Below, piece after piece: positions 26,537 to 36,368 of a stretch of DNA of 64,000 bases. The notes under the pieces were generated by a model. The model did not search any database and was not told the DNA's origin. It saw nothing but the letters and a program-made list of their open reading frames with translations. Every line of letters starts with the position of its first letter. The stretch's first letter is position 1. This DNA comes from Pycnococcus provasolii (Eukaryota > Chlorophyta > Pseudoscourfieldiophyceae > Pseudoscourfieldiales), in assembly GCA_049487715.1 (NCBI GenBank), contig CP150569.1, positions 1 through 64,000 on the forward strand. Direction: 5' to 3'. Made by a program: the position numbers and the translations under genes.

Positions 26537-28255
26537 ATGCTGCCCACCTTCGCGTTGCTCCTGCTGCTGGCACTTGGCGTCTCGCTGCTGGCGTCGCTGC
26601 CCAAGCACCTCCACCTCCACCGCACGGACGACGCGCACTTCCTTGACAAGTTCGCCAGCGACGCGCGCAGCAAGCAAACCCTCGCCTTCCCCGCGGGGTT
26701 CTCGTTCGGAATCGCGACCGCTCCCGCGCACGTCGAGGACCAACTCGACGACGCATGGCTCGAGTTCGCACGAAAGGGGCGCGTCGCGGCGTGGAAGAAT
26801 GCCGTCGCGCCAGAGCAGAGAATCAAGTTCTGGTCCGAGCCGCACGAGGAAATCCACCTCGCTTCAGAACTTGGTGTGGACACGTTCCGCCTAGGCGTCG
26901 ACTGGGCGCGCGTCTACCCGCAAGGACCGGACGGGGGTGCCGACAAAGGTGTTCTCGTCAAATACCGAAACATTCTCGACGAAATTAAAAAGAGCAAAAT
27001 GAAAGTCATGCTCACGCTCTTCCACCACTCGCTGCCCAGCTGGAGCGCCGAACTCGGAGGGTGGACGAACGCGACCACCGTGGGCCACTTCGTCGAGTTC
27101 GCAAGCCACGTCGTGGATGCCATGGGAGACCTTGTTGACGTGTACACCATCTTCAACGAACCGCACGTGTACGTGCTGCTCACGCACTGCGCTGGCGTGT
27201 GGCCGCCGGGCGAAAAACCGGACATGGTGGAAGCGGCGCTCTGCCTAGCGCCGTCGGCGGCGCAGGGCGCGTACACGGCGTCTCTGATCAACATGGCGGA
27301 GGCTCACAAGCGCGTGCACGCCATCGTCAAGCGCAAAGATGCCAATACCATGGTCGGGGCGGCGCACCACATCGGCGTGCTGACGCCCAACGGGCCGGCG
27401 GACGTCGTGCCCGCCGCATGGTCGCACTTCATGTTCACGTTCTACTTCCCGGACCTCATCGCAAGCCATGTCGACTTCCTTGGCGTCAACTACTACGGCC
27501 AGGAGCTGCTTGCGGGAGCTGACGTCGCCGTAAGCACCACGGAGGAGTATAGTGAGGCGGGACGCGGCGTGTACCCCGACGGGCTGTACCACTTCCTTCT
27601 CGCGTTCCATCGCCGGTATGGATCCAAGCTGCCCCTGTGGGTCACGGAGAATGGCGTTGCGGATGCCACAGACAACCTGCGACCTGTGTACCTCATGGAG
27701 CACCTCCTTGCCATTCAGGCGGCTATTGCCCGCGGCGTGAAGGTGCTTGGCTACGTCTTCTGGACGATGAGTGACAACTGGGAGTGGGCGGATGGGTACT
27801 GCCCAAAGTTTGGGCTCGTGGAGGTGCGCAGGAGCCTGAAAGACGATGGAACGCTCGCACTTGAGCGCGCGAAACGACGCAGCTTTGGCGTGTACCAGAA
27901 AATTATCCAAAGCAATGCCGTTGACACGAGGGAACGTCAGGCGTCGTGGAATGAGCTCATGCGACTCGCGAAAGAGAATGCGACGCGTCCTTTCTGCCGC
28001 GCTCTCGAGGGCGTTGGCGGAATGACTGGCGCTTTTGGTTTAGACGAGCCCGTGCATCGCCCGTGGATTGCGAAAGATTGGCGCCTAGGTGCGTACCGCA
28101 CGCATGCGGCTGAGCACATTGGCGTTGAACACCTTCCCTTGCCATGGCACACGACGCCGGAATGGATGATTTCGAAGGATGTGGCGAAAGGTTTGGCATA
28201 CATCTACGAATCCTCTGTCAATGTAAGCAGTCGCGTCATTCGTGACGAGCTGTAA
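26537..28255 (+). CDS. SFR2: SFR2-like galactolipid galactosyltransferase (GH1 family)
   Basis: A 572-residue GH1-fold protein. Plant SFR2 transfers galactose between monogalactosyl lipids at the outer chloroplast envelope, making oligogalactolipids during freezing and drought. Assignment rests on the N-terminal anchor (LLLLLALGVSLLASL), FGIATAPAHVEDQLDDAWL, the GH1 acid/base Glu208 in FNEP and nucleophile Glu371 in TENG, WTMSDNWEWADGYCPKFGL, and the C-terminal GLDEPVHRPWIAKDWRLGAY, which is SFR2-specific rather than generic beta-glucosidase. The ATG at 26537 starts the anchor; the frame upstream opens with GTG only. This is the strongest marker in the window for a galactolipid-containing plastid. 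Confidence 0.9.
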   Translation: MLPTFALLLLLALGVSLLASLPKHLHLHRTDDAHFLDKFASDARSKQTLAFPAGFSFGIATAPAHVEDQLDDAWLEFARKGRVAAWKNAVAPEQRIKFWSEPHEEIHLASELGVDTFRLGVDWARVYPQGPDGGADKGVLVKYRNILDEIKKSKMKVMLTLFHHSLPSWSAELGGWTNATTVGHFVEFASHVVDAMGDLVDVYTIFNEPHVYVLLTHCAGVWPPGEKPDMVEAALCLAPSAAQGAYTASLINMAEAHKRVHAIVKRKDANTMVGAAHHIGVLTPNGPADVVPAAWSHFMFTFYFPDLIASHVDFLGVNYYGQELLAGADVAVSTTEEYSEAGRGVYPDGLYHFLLAFHRRYGSKLPLWVTENGVADATDNLRPVYLMEHLLAIQAAIARGVKVLGYVFWTMSDNWEWADGYCPKFGLVEVRRSLKDDGTLALERAKRRSFGVYQKIIQSNAVDTRERQASWNELMRLAKENATRPFCRALEGVGGMTGAFGLDEPVHRPWIAKDWRLGAYRTHAAEHIGVEHLPLPWHTTPEWMISKDVAKGLAYIYESSVNVSSRVIRDEL

Positions 28256-28366
28256 TAAGTCTCTTCCTCTTTTCTTTTTTTTTTTTCCGATTCGCAACCA
28301 AAAACCTGTTAACTTTCTTCCTTTCGTTACTGTTCCTATTATTCACTAGGGTAGTTTTTTCGTCTT

Positions 28367-29758
28367 TCATGACAACGCCATCAGGTCGAGCCACACGTAC
28401 ACGTCGTTCTGCACGAGTGGAGGGAACGATCCTACCTGGGCATTCATCACAACCTTCCAGCTCGTGCCGCTTGGCTCGAGCAGCTTAAGCAGCTTGTTGC
28501 GATCCATCCATTCCGACCAAGTCGGCACGGGGTAGGAGTCCTTGAACTTGAACATGGGATCGAGCACGTCGAAGCGCGGACGTTTCATCTCGTTGTACAG
28601 GTGGCGCGACGGCGCGAGCAGCAGAAAGCGACCACCAGGTCTCACGAGCTTGCCCAATTTTGCGAACAGCGGCGCGGTGTGTTCCTTCGGCGCGTGCGTC
28701 AGCGAGTCGAGCGCCACAACCGCGTCGAAGCCACGCTCCGTGAGATTGCCGAGGCTCTCCAAGCCCGTGTAGACGACCGTCTCGGCGTTGGCAAACTGAG
28801 GAACGCCCTCTTCGGCGAAGCGCTCGACGAGCTTAAGATTCGCCGCCGCGCCATCAATGACCGTCAGCCTCGCGCCTAGCCCGCCGAATACGAAAGCCTC
28901 GAAGAACTCGAGGCCGGCACCCACAACCGCGACGCGCGAAGCGCTTCCCGCAAACAGCTGGGCGTACATGGTATGCGGGAAGCGCGGCGCCTTCAAGATT
29001 GCCTCCTGGTACTCGGAGAAGGCGGCGCTGACGTTTGCGAGAGGCACCTCGAGCAGCTCGGACGCGTTCAAGAACACGCGATTGTTCAGCAGGCTCTGGC
29101 TGCGTATGTGCCGCTCGGGCGCGGCGAATGGCCGGCCGTTCACGCACTCAAGTCCGTCGAACACGAACGGCAGCGTGCACGTGCAGAATCCGTCGAGGTG
29201 GCACACGGGCGTTGCGAGCGCAATGGAGTTGGAGAGCGTGTTTGCGATGTTATCGATGTCGTCGCCGGTGAGCTCGAGCCGCCCCTCCACCTGCGTGATG
29301 GCCTGCGAGATGGACTGCTTGACGTCCGTCTCGTACTCGAAGACGCGCAGCGAGATGGGTTCTTGTCCCGCCGCCGCCTCGAAGTTGTACACCGCGGATA
29401 CGGGCCTGTCGGTGGTGGAGAGCACGACGCTGTTCCAGAACCCGGGTGAAACCTTGGGCAGCACGAGCTTGGCGCCGCCTCCCTCGATCGCCTCCGCGGC
29501 AATCGACGTCGTGTTGACGAGTCCTCCGAGGTGCAGGCGCATGAACTTGGTGTCGGTGTCGTTCATGAACCACACGCGCAGCACGCTTCCTGGCGGCGTG
29601 AGCACCGCCTTGTAGGAGAAGGCTGGATATTCGTATTCCGTGGGTACGAAAGCGAGCTCGAGCGACTCGTTGGATTGCGCCCACTTGACGTCGAACGACG
29701 CCGCAGTCGGCCTAGCGGCGAGGCCGATGCCCAGGCACAGCAGGAGGAGCGTTAACAT
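28367..29758 (-). CDS. Secretory-pathway methyltransferase-like protein
   Basis: A 463-residue protein beginning with a clear signal peptide (MLTLLLLCLGIGLAARPTAA). Residues from about 20 to 170 look like a beta-rich lumenal domain with several NxT/S glycosylation sites. A short Cys-containing segment (CHLDGFCTCTLPF, then C in LECVNG) follows. Residues from about 265 to 400 resemble a class I SAM-dependent methyltransferase: VAVVGAGLEFFEAFVFGG as motif I, VIDG as the acidic strand, ERGFDAVVALDSLTH, then VRPGGRFLLLAP. The acidic residue after motif I is present. Substrate unknown. An upstream in-frame ATG at 30043 exists but would bury the signal peptide. It converges with SFR2. Confidence 0.7.
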   Translation of the reverse strand: MLTLLLLCLGIGLAARPTAASFDVKWAQSNESLELAFVPTEYEYPAFSYKAVLTPPGSVLRVWFMNDTDTKFMRLHLGGLVNTTSIAAEAIEGGGAKLVLPKVSPGFWNSVVLSTTDRPVSAVYNFEAAAGQEPISLRVFEYETDVKQSISQAITQVEGRLELTGDDIDNIANTLSNSIALATPVCHLDGFCTCTLPFVFDGLECVNGRPFAAPERHIRSQSLLNNRVFLNASELLEVPLANVSAAFSEYQEAILKAPRFPHTMYAQLFAGSASRVAVVGAGLEFFEAFVFGGLGARLTVIDGAAANLKLVERFAEEGVPQFANAETVVYTGLESLGNLTERGFDAVVALDSLTHAPKEHTAPLFAKLGKLVRPGGRFLLLAPSRHLYNEMKRPRFDVLDPMFKFKDSYPVPTWSEWMDRNKLLKLLEPSGTSWKVVMNAQVGSFPPLVQNDVYVWLDLMALS

Positions 29759-30628
29759 GGATGGAGGACGTTGACGTGTTCGCTGACTGACTTTTATGGG
29801 AGCACCGGATCGGCGTGCGTCGGGGAGTCGCTGGTTGGGGGAGGTCGCTGGTGCGCCTGACAAGTCTCCGCCTGTCCGCCTGTCCGAGGGGGGGGCCAGC
29901 TGGCGTGCGCAAGGGAGCAAGCCGAGCAACACAACACGTCTCCCTCTCGCGTAAAGGTTTACCTCTACCATCGGAAGGATCGGACCAATACCATCCTCCA
30001 GGAGTCCGTGGTGTGCGCCAATGCCGATGAAGCGTGGCGTCATGCTTCATAAAGGTTAGTGCTCACATACACTATGGTAGAACGGCCTCCTTCCTTCCCC
30101 CTTCACAATCCTTCCCCTGCCTAGGTGGAGGTGGGGGCTCCTCTTCGCCTTGGAGAGTTGGAGGATGAGTGATGTGGCCTTCCTCCTCCTCCTCTCCTCC
30201 TCCTCCCCTCTCCCACCAGGCACCAGCTCCCTCCCGCCCGTTGAGGGAGAGAGAGGTGGTTTTAGGAGGAGCCTTTTTAGTACTACTGTACCTTCTCAGG
30301 TTGCTGGCCCAGTGACCAGTCGGCCCGTGAGTACTGACAACTGAGTGGCCCGTGCTGTTAAGGGTTCCATACTTCCTGATACCCGTCTGTCTCGTTCGTT
30401 GGGAAGAAAGAAGGCAACCTTTGGAAGGGAACGGGAACGGGAACCCGACCATTCTGTCTGATGATACCCGTCGGAACCAAGCCTTAAGGGTGACCGGTTT
30501 CCCCCCCCCCCTAGGCCTTCCTACTAGACGAACCTTGTAGGCTTTCCCACCGGTGGCACCAGCTGCAAAGGCCTTAGCACCTCCCTCTATCCTCCAGGCG
30601 CCACAGACGCGGACTAGAAGCCTCGGCC
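29759..30628. promoter_or_regulatory. Divergent intergenic region, 870 bp
   Basis: It lies between the methyltransferase-like gene and the EF-hand gene. It contains GTAAAGGTTTAC at 29951-29962, C-rich and CT-rich tracts (30180-30240), and a C12 homopolymer at about 30501-30512 that is prone to sequencing error. No protein or RNA gene is recognised. Confidence 0.45.
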
Positions 30629-32734
30629 ATGGACTACCTCAACGTCTCCATGCCCGCGCCAGCCACGCTCAAGACGGGCGCGGAAAACAGAGACCTTACT
30701 GCAACGCCAGAGCACGAAAGGACGAAGCTGGGGGCTGTCGAAGACGCGCCGCCCGTGTACAACACCAGAGAGGAGGTGCTGCGAGCTTGCTTCGAGCATA
30801 TCGACGCGGATGCCTCGGGCATACTGGACATACCGGAACTGCGCGCCGTGCTCGTCGCGCGAACGCCGACGCAAAACCTTACCGCGGCGCAGGAATTCAT
30901 GGCCTTCCTCGACGAAAACGATGACGGCATGGTCACTCTCGACGAATTTCTAGCCTCCGCCGAGGCGCCGGCGCTTGCGGAAATGACGGACGCCGAGTTC
31001 ATTCAGATGTTCGAAATGCTCATGAAAACGGACGAGCCTACGTACGTGCACCCAACGGACACAAGGGCGTACCTCGAGGAGAACGTCGCACCTATACTGC
31101 GCCAAGGCCTCGAGGAGCTGCTGCGCGTGGTGGAGGAGGACAGACTCGACGTCGCGGCGGGAAAGCAGTGGGACGCAGACGGAACGCTGCCAGAGGAGTG
31201 GCTGCCGTTCCAGGCGCTCAGGTGGCTCGGAAACTGGCTCATGGAGCCCGCAAAGCTCGTGGATGAGAGGAACACCACGTTTCAAGGCCCCGTGCTCTTC
31301 AGGGATATGTCGCCGGAGGAGCAGCTCGAGACTGTCTTCCGCCACGTTGACAAGGACGACAACGGATTTCTTACGTTCGACGAGGTTCTCGGCCTCGTCA
31401 ACATGCTCTTGCCGCAGTCAAGCGAGGAGGATGCGCACAGATTTCTAGAAAAGATGGACGAAAACGGCGACGAGGTTCTAACCATGGATGAGTTCGTGCC
31501 TCACGTGAAGACGATACTGTTCGATATGAACGAAGGCGACAGAGAAGCCGTCACGGTCGAGTGCATGCGGATCCTCGGCGCCAAGCACCTGCGCGTCTTC
31601 TCGCGTCAAGACAAGCTGAGAATCTGCTTCGCACACATGGACGTTGACAGGAGTGGCGAGCTCACGACGGACGAACTGACGCGCGTCGCTTCGGCACTCA
31701 CGTCCGAGGAGGCGGCAGAAGCGCTTGAGAAGGGCAAGGAGGACGCGGTGGAGGCGCAGCGTGTGTACGAGGAGGCGGAAGCGGATGGGTCCAACCCCAA
31801 GCGCACCGCGAAGAAGTTGAAAAAGCTCGAGGCGGCGAAAAAGCAGGTGCAGAAGCTAGAGAAGGGCCTCGAACGCGCACAGCAGGCGGAGGTGCAGGTC
31901 AACACGGCGTTCGGGCGCATGGACACCGACGGCAGTGGCCAGATCAGCTCACGCGAGTTTATTGAGACGATGATAAACCTCACATCGGATCTCACGGACG
32001 AAATGTTTGACCTCGGCGTCGCGCGCCTCCTGGGCAAGAACCCCGTGGACGACGACAACGACCCGATGATTGAGATGGATCCTACGTTTGCCGAGTACGT
32101 GCGCGGCTTCGCGACGTACAAGCTCGTGAAACACATCAGCCCCGCGAAGCTCGAGACGCTCATCAATGAGAAGAGCGTGAACATACTGCTCATCGACGTG
32201 CGAACGAAGATGGAGCAGGGCGTCTCGTCCATCAAGGATTCGCTGAAGGTGCAAATGGACCTCGACGAGGCTGACAAGCTCGTCGCCACGAGCGGCGAAA
32301 TTGAGCTGCACAATTCAACGTTGAACCTCGTGGCTATCAAGCAGTATATCAAAAGTTACATTCCGGCGGATGGCGGCGAGCTGCTCATCTGCTGCTACGA
32401 CTCGTGCGGCTTCCGCGGTAGCTTGCTAGCAAGGGCTCTCGTGTTGATGGGCGCGGGCGAGCTCGTGGATAATCAGTGCGACCTCCAGATGTTCAACTTG
32501 TGCGGCGGCATCGTCGAGTGGTACAACCGCGACAAGAAGGTTGTGAATGCAGAAGGCGCGTCTGTGACGTTCCTCCATCCCGGCGCTCATCGCTGCGAGC
32601 AGTACGTGACGCGTAAGAACGACTTCAAGCTGCCGAAGCGGCGCGTGAAGAAGAGCCGCGGCAAGATGAGCAGCGCGCAGAGCAGTCGCGGCAGCTTAGG
32701 AAGTCGCGGCACGGATCGCTACAAACGCCTGTGA
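30629..32734 (+). CDS. EF-hand / DPY30-like / rhodanese fusion protein
   Basis: A 701-residue protein. Six EF-hand loops are visible: DADASGILDIPE (about 59), DENDDGMVTLDE (95), DKDDNGFLTFDE (240), DENGDEVLTMDE (276), DVDRSGELTTDE (338) and DTDGSGQISSRE (432). At 144-200 is a DPY30/RIIa-like docking helix pair (YLEENVAPILRQGLEELLRV, then PFQALRWLGNWL after an insertion). A coiled coil spans about 360-425. Residues from about 500 to 640 form a rhodanese-like domain with LLIDVRTKMEQG and an active-site-like loop CCYDSCGFRGS. The C-terminus is basic and Ser-rich. It is probably a calcium-responsive scaffold; sulfurtransferase or phosphatase activity is uncertain because the loop is longer than usual. 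Confidence 0.85.
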   Translation: MDYLNVSMPAPATLKTGAENRDLTATPEHERTKLGAVEDAPPVYNTREEVLRACFEHIDADASGILDIPELRAVLVARTPTQNLTAAQEFMAFLDENDDGMVTLDEFLASAEAPALAEMTDAEFIQMFEMLMKTDEPTYVHPTDTRAYLEENVAPILRQGLEELLRVVEEDRLDVAAGKQWDADGTLPEEWLPFQALRWLGNWLMEPAKLVDERNTTFQGPVLFRDMSPEEQLETVFRHVDKDDNGFLTFDEVLGLVNMLLPQSSEEDAHRFLEKMDENGDEVLTMDEFVPHVKTILFDMNEGDREAVTVECMRILGAKHLRVFSRQDKLRICFAHMDVDRSGELTTDELTRVASALTSEEAAEALEKGKEDAVEAQRVYEEAEADGSNPKRTAKKLKKLEAAKKQVQKLEKGLERAQQAEVQVNTAFGRMDTDGSGQISSREFIETMINLTSDLTDEMFDLGVARLLGKNPVDDDNDPMIEMDPTFAEYVRGFATYKLVKHISPAKLETLINEKSVNILLIDVRTKMEQGVSSIKDSLKVQMDLDEADKLVATSGEIELHNSTLNLVAIKQYIKSYIPADGGELLICCYDSCGFRGSLLARALVLMGAGELVDNQCDLQMFNLCGGIVEWYNRDKKVVNAEGASVTFLHPGAHRCEQYVTRKNDFKLPKRRVKKSRGKMSSAQSSRGSLGSRGTDRYKRL

Positions 32735-33464
32735 CGCCGGCGTCAAAAGTCGCATAACTTTACCAGTAACACCGAAATTATTATTTTACAACCTTAGCCG
32801 CTCTTCCCCGGGCTCACACCGGGAGCCGCACACCTTATTCGCCTGAAGAACACCCTTGTTGTGGTAGGAGTGTAGCCTATGATATGAGTCGTTGAGCCAG
32901 GCTGCCAGGTCGTTGAAGCGTGATACCATGATCTAACCTTAGACTACATACGATAGTCTAAGGTACGCTGTCGTGGTATCTTTCGCGTGAGGAGGCCACA
33001 GTATCCTATACCCGTGAGGACGAGTCTGCCAGTCCCGAGCTCTTCCAGCAGAAAGAGGGGCTGGCGTAAAAACTAAAACCCCCACGTGCCAGCCGCCCGC
33101 TGCGTCGTTCTCCGGAAATATCTTGCGCCGAGGAGCCTTGATGGCCGAGGGAGCGGAGATTCGATCAGCGAGCCTCCGACTGTCCGAGGATCCCACGCAT
33201 GCGAAGGGGCGTTCCCGGGAATCCAACTGGGAAAAAGCAAAAAGCGGAAAAGGGGAAAAGGCGAAAGCCGAAAGCCCCTTCCCTTCCCTTCCAGCTCAAC
33301 AACAAGTTGGCAAGTGGGGCCCGGGCTTCCCCTCACTGCTCCGTTTTTTACTGACCTTTGCTTTGGCAACATAGCATCAACGTTGCCTTTCCCCAACTGC
33401 CGTTGCCACTTGTCAAAACCTGCACTCCATACTGCGGTACACCATAGTTCTACCTCGAACCACG
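32735..33464. other. Intergenic region with a strong hairpin
   Basis: These 730 bp separate two genes on the same strand. The hairpin at 32922-32980 is annotated separately. The remainder has a CT-rich tract at about 33280-33300 before the dehydrogenase gene and no coding frame that resembles a protein family. Confidence 0.5.
32922..32980. repeat. Long nested inverted repeat
   Basis: ACCTTAGACTA (32936-32946) and TAGTCTAAGGT (32954-32964) pair perfectly over 11 bp around a 7-base loop. Outside them GATACCA (32922-32928) pairs with TGGTATC (32974-32980). The nested stems resemble the terminal inverted repeats of a tiny miniature element or a structured RNA. Confidence 0.75.
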
Positions 33465-34621
33465 ATGATGTCCTCGAAGATTGCCTCTGCCCGTCGTGCG
33501 CCTCTCTCGGCCCGTTCCCGACGCTGCGCCTCCTCATCCACGCGCCTGGCCGCCGTCGCCGAGACGCCGTCGGGCGCGTCGACGAACGCGGGAAAGACCT
33601 CCGAGCTCTCCGTCGCCGTCTTCAGCGCGGACCCGTACGTCAAGGACTTCCTCGAGGAACCCATGAAGGCCAGCTTCCCAAACACCACCTTCATCGACGC
33701 GCGACTCTCCACAGCCACGTCGCCGCTCGCCGCGGGACACGACGCCGTGTGCCTCTTCGTCAACGACAACGGAAAGGAGGAGATCATTGACACGCTCGCG
33801 GATGCGGGGTCAAGTACATCGCCATGCGCTGCGCAGGCTTCGACCGCATCGACCTCGAGGCGTGCGAGCGACGCGGAGTCAGGATCGCGCGCGTACCCGC
33901 ATACAGCCCTTACGCCGTCGCAGAGCACGCCGTCGCCCTTCTGCAGACGCTCAACCGAAGCACGCACGTTGCGCACAACCGCATCAAGAGCGGAAACTTC
34001 ATGCTCAGTGGCATGGTTGGCATGGATCTCTACGGCAAGACCGCGGGTGTCATTGGAACGGGCAAGATTGGCGCCATCCTGTGCAACATCCTCAACGGAT
34101 TTGGAATGAAGCTGCTCTGCCACGACATCTCCGAGAACCCGGAGGTGGTCGCGCTCGGCGCCGAGTACGTCAGCAAGGAGGAGCTCATGGCGCGCAGTGA
34201 CGTCATCTCCCTGCACGCGCCGCTTCTGCCGAGCACGTACCACATGATTGACGAGAAGGCGATCGACGCGATGAAGCCTGGATGCATCCTGATCAACGTG
34301 TCGCGCGGTGGCCTTATCGACACCGACGCGCTCATTGGAGGACTCAAATCTGGCAAGGTTGGCGGTGCCTGCCTGGACGTGTACGAGCACGAGGGTGGCA
34401 TTTTCTTCCGCGACTACTCCGCTCGGTCAATGAAGGCGCGCATGACGTCGATGGACAACACCTTCGCTCTGCTCGACAGCTACCCGAACACGCTCATCAC
34501 GCCGCACTCGGCATTCCTCACGCAGGAGGCTTTGGACAACATCGCCAGGACGACCATCGCGAACTTGTGGGAGATGACGAATGGCGAAGATCTGACGAAC
34601 GAGGTGAAGGTGAGGAAGTAG
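33465..34621 (+). CDS. D-lactate dehydrogenase family protein, with a one-base frameshift
   Basis: An NAD-dependent D-2-hydroxyacid dehydrogenase close to fermentative D-lactate dehydrogenase (pyruvate to D-lactate). It has a Ser/Arg/Ala-rich targeting-like N-terminus, the Rossmann motif GVIGTGKIG, the substrate Arg in NVSRGGLID, the Glu in VYEHEGG and the catalytic His in TPHSAFL. The reading frame breaks near 33806-33809: residues up to IIDTLADAG are in one frame, and KYIAMRCAGFDRIDL onward lies in another. One extra G in this GGGG run would restore continuity, so a homopolymer deletion in the assembly is more likely than a real mutation. Full length would be about 385 residues. Confidence 0.88.
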
Positions 34622-34899
34622 AGGTACTTCCTTTCACTCTTGCATCTCTGGGTACGACGCGTGATTTTTTAAGGTGGTGAAACACAGCTGGTGAATTGAC
34701 TTAACCACGGCGACGACAAACCAACCACAGTTATTTTCTCATTCCTTTATCAAGAATCATTTCTAAAAAAAAGGTTGGCAAAAGTTTCGGTCACAAGTAG
34801 AAGAAGGCGTGTGCAATGTGCGTCCATGTGCTATTTCTCTCTTGCTTCTCCCGTGGCGCAATAGGCGGTCATGCGAAGAGCCGCGAGATCTTCGTCCTT

Positions 34900-35848
34900 T
34901 CACTTGAGCCGTCCGAGCAGAGATCCCACCTGGCTCGCAAGTGCGTTCAACGTCTTAAGCGCCCAGCTTCGCTGCTCCTTGCTGAGGTCACCTCCAAGGT
35001 CTAGTTCCTGTCCATCCTCCGTCGTCAGCTTAAGCGCAGATGCGTCGCTGGTATCTGCAGCTGCAGCGCCGCCTCGTCGTGTGCGGCTTCGCGTCGGAGC
35101 AGCTTTCGCGAGCGTGACCGTCACCGCACCTCCAGCTGCATTCTTCGCCGCCTTCGCTCCACGCGCGCCAGCAGGGTCGCCGCCTTCGTTCTCTTCGCCT
35201 TCCGCGAGCGCGGCGAGCGGCGAGCCATTTGCGGAGAATGCCTGCTCTCCCCTCTTCGCGCGTCGTGCCGCCGACCCTGGCGTGGGTGCTGGCGTTCGCC
35301 CGGTCTTTCCCGCTTTTCCGATGGGTCGCTGCGGTGTGACGAGTCCAGCCTCCTCCGCCGTCGCCGCCGCCGCCGCCTGCGCGCGTGCCGTCGCACTTTC
35401 TGTCGCCTTTCTCTTTCTGGTCGTGCGCACGACGGTCGTAGGTTCGTTGGCTTGCTCTTCGCCTTCGTTGTTCGCGCCTGCGCCCGGTGGTGGTGACGAC
35501 GCGTTTTCAGAGCGTGTGTTTGTGGTAGTGGTCGCATCTGTGAGTTTGAGTCCGAACGCGTTCCTGAACTCGCCGAGCGTCATGGTTCTGACTTTCTTCG
35601 GCAGTTTCGCGATGTGCGCTGCGACGGCGTTTTCGATTGACGTCGCCGCTTCTTCCGCCATCGCCTCTATTGATGCGATGCGTTCGTCGAGTTCCACCTG
35701 AAGACTTGTGAGCACATCATCACACGACCCATCCAAAGGCCCATGACAGTGAGAAAAGGAAGGCCCAGCGGCATTCTTCTTCAAAGGAGAATAACTGAGA
35801 GTTATCGAGAAGCGCGAGTGACTGCGCACGTCGCGTAGTGCGCACCAT
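34900..35848 (-). CDS. Borealin-like chromosomal passenger protein, probable two exons
   Basis: A protein of about 285 residues. Borealin (CDCA8) joins INCENP and survivin to target Aurora B to centromeres. The N-terminal helix LDERIASIEAMAEEAATSI, then LPKKVRTMTLGEFRNAFG, a basic disordered middle containing TPQRP and TPTPGS, the short NGSPLAAL motif, and the C-terminal LTTEDGQELDLGG dimerisation strand followed by a helix all follow borealin's layout. The long frame lacks an ATG before the first helix. An ATG at 35848 plus an intron of about 91 nt (35705-35795, GT...AG on this strand) gives a 17-residue basic start, MVRTTRRAQSLALLDN. The intron is my inference. Assignment to borealin is by pattern and needs profile confirmation. 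Confidence 0.68.
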
Positions 35849-36368
35849 AATAGTAAGCTTAACTGCTATGAAGTATAAGTAGAGAGAGGGAGAGGGATGG
35901 AGAGAGTGAGCTGTCAGTTGAGGGGAAGGGAGAGGGAGGGAGAGGGAGAGGGGAAGGGGAGAGGGAGAGTTGCAAGGAGGGGATCAACAACGAACTCCAC
36001 CCCCGGGATGGGGAGGGGGAGGGGAAGGCCATCTGCCGGGGCCGAACAGCCTTCTTTCCCCCTTTTTGTTCCCCTGTGCCCCGGGCGAATTCCCCTCCCC
36101 TCCCTCGACGAAGGAAAGCTTCCCTTCCTTCCGAGTGAAGTTAACAATACTTTACCATGCGGCCCCGCCCTTCTCTCTTCCCCTTCCCTCTTTCTCTGCT
36201 TTTCGATCTGACAGCTGAGTAGCTTTGTATTGTACGGGGTCTCCTCTCCGTCCATAGCAGTCCGCATCAATCATAGTCTATTGGAGCAATCACGCCAACG
36301 CAGCACTCTCCGCCTTGGCCTTGGCATTCGTCTTTAAAGCCTTTGCCTCGTCATAGGCCTTCTTTTAT
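35849..36368. promoter_or_regulatory. Divergent region with purine-rich tracts
   Basis: Bases 35880-35970 are almost entirely G and A in short GGGAGA-type repeats, and 36008-36030 continues GGGGAGGGG. Such strand-asymmetric tracts can form triplex or quadruplex DNA. The kinesin gene starts at the right end. Confidence 0.5.

Noticed and set aside
29759-30043. N-terminal extension of the methyltransferase-like protein
   Set aside because: It would place about 95 residues before an otherwise ideal signal peptide.
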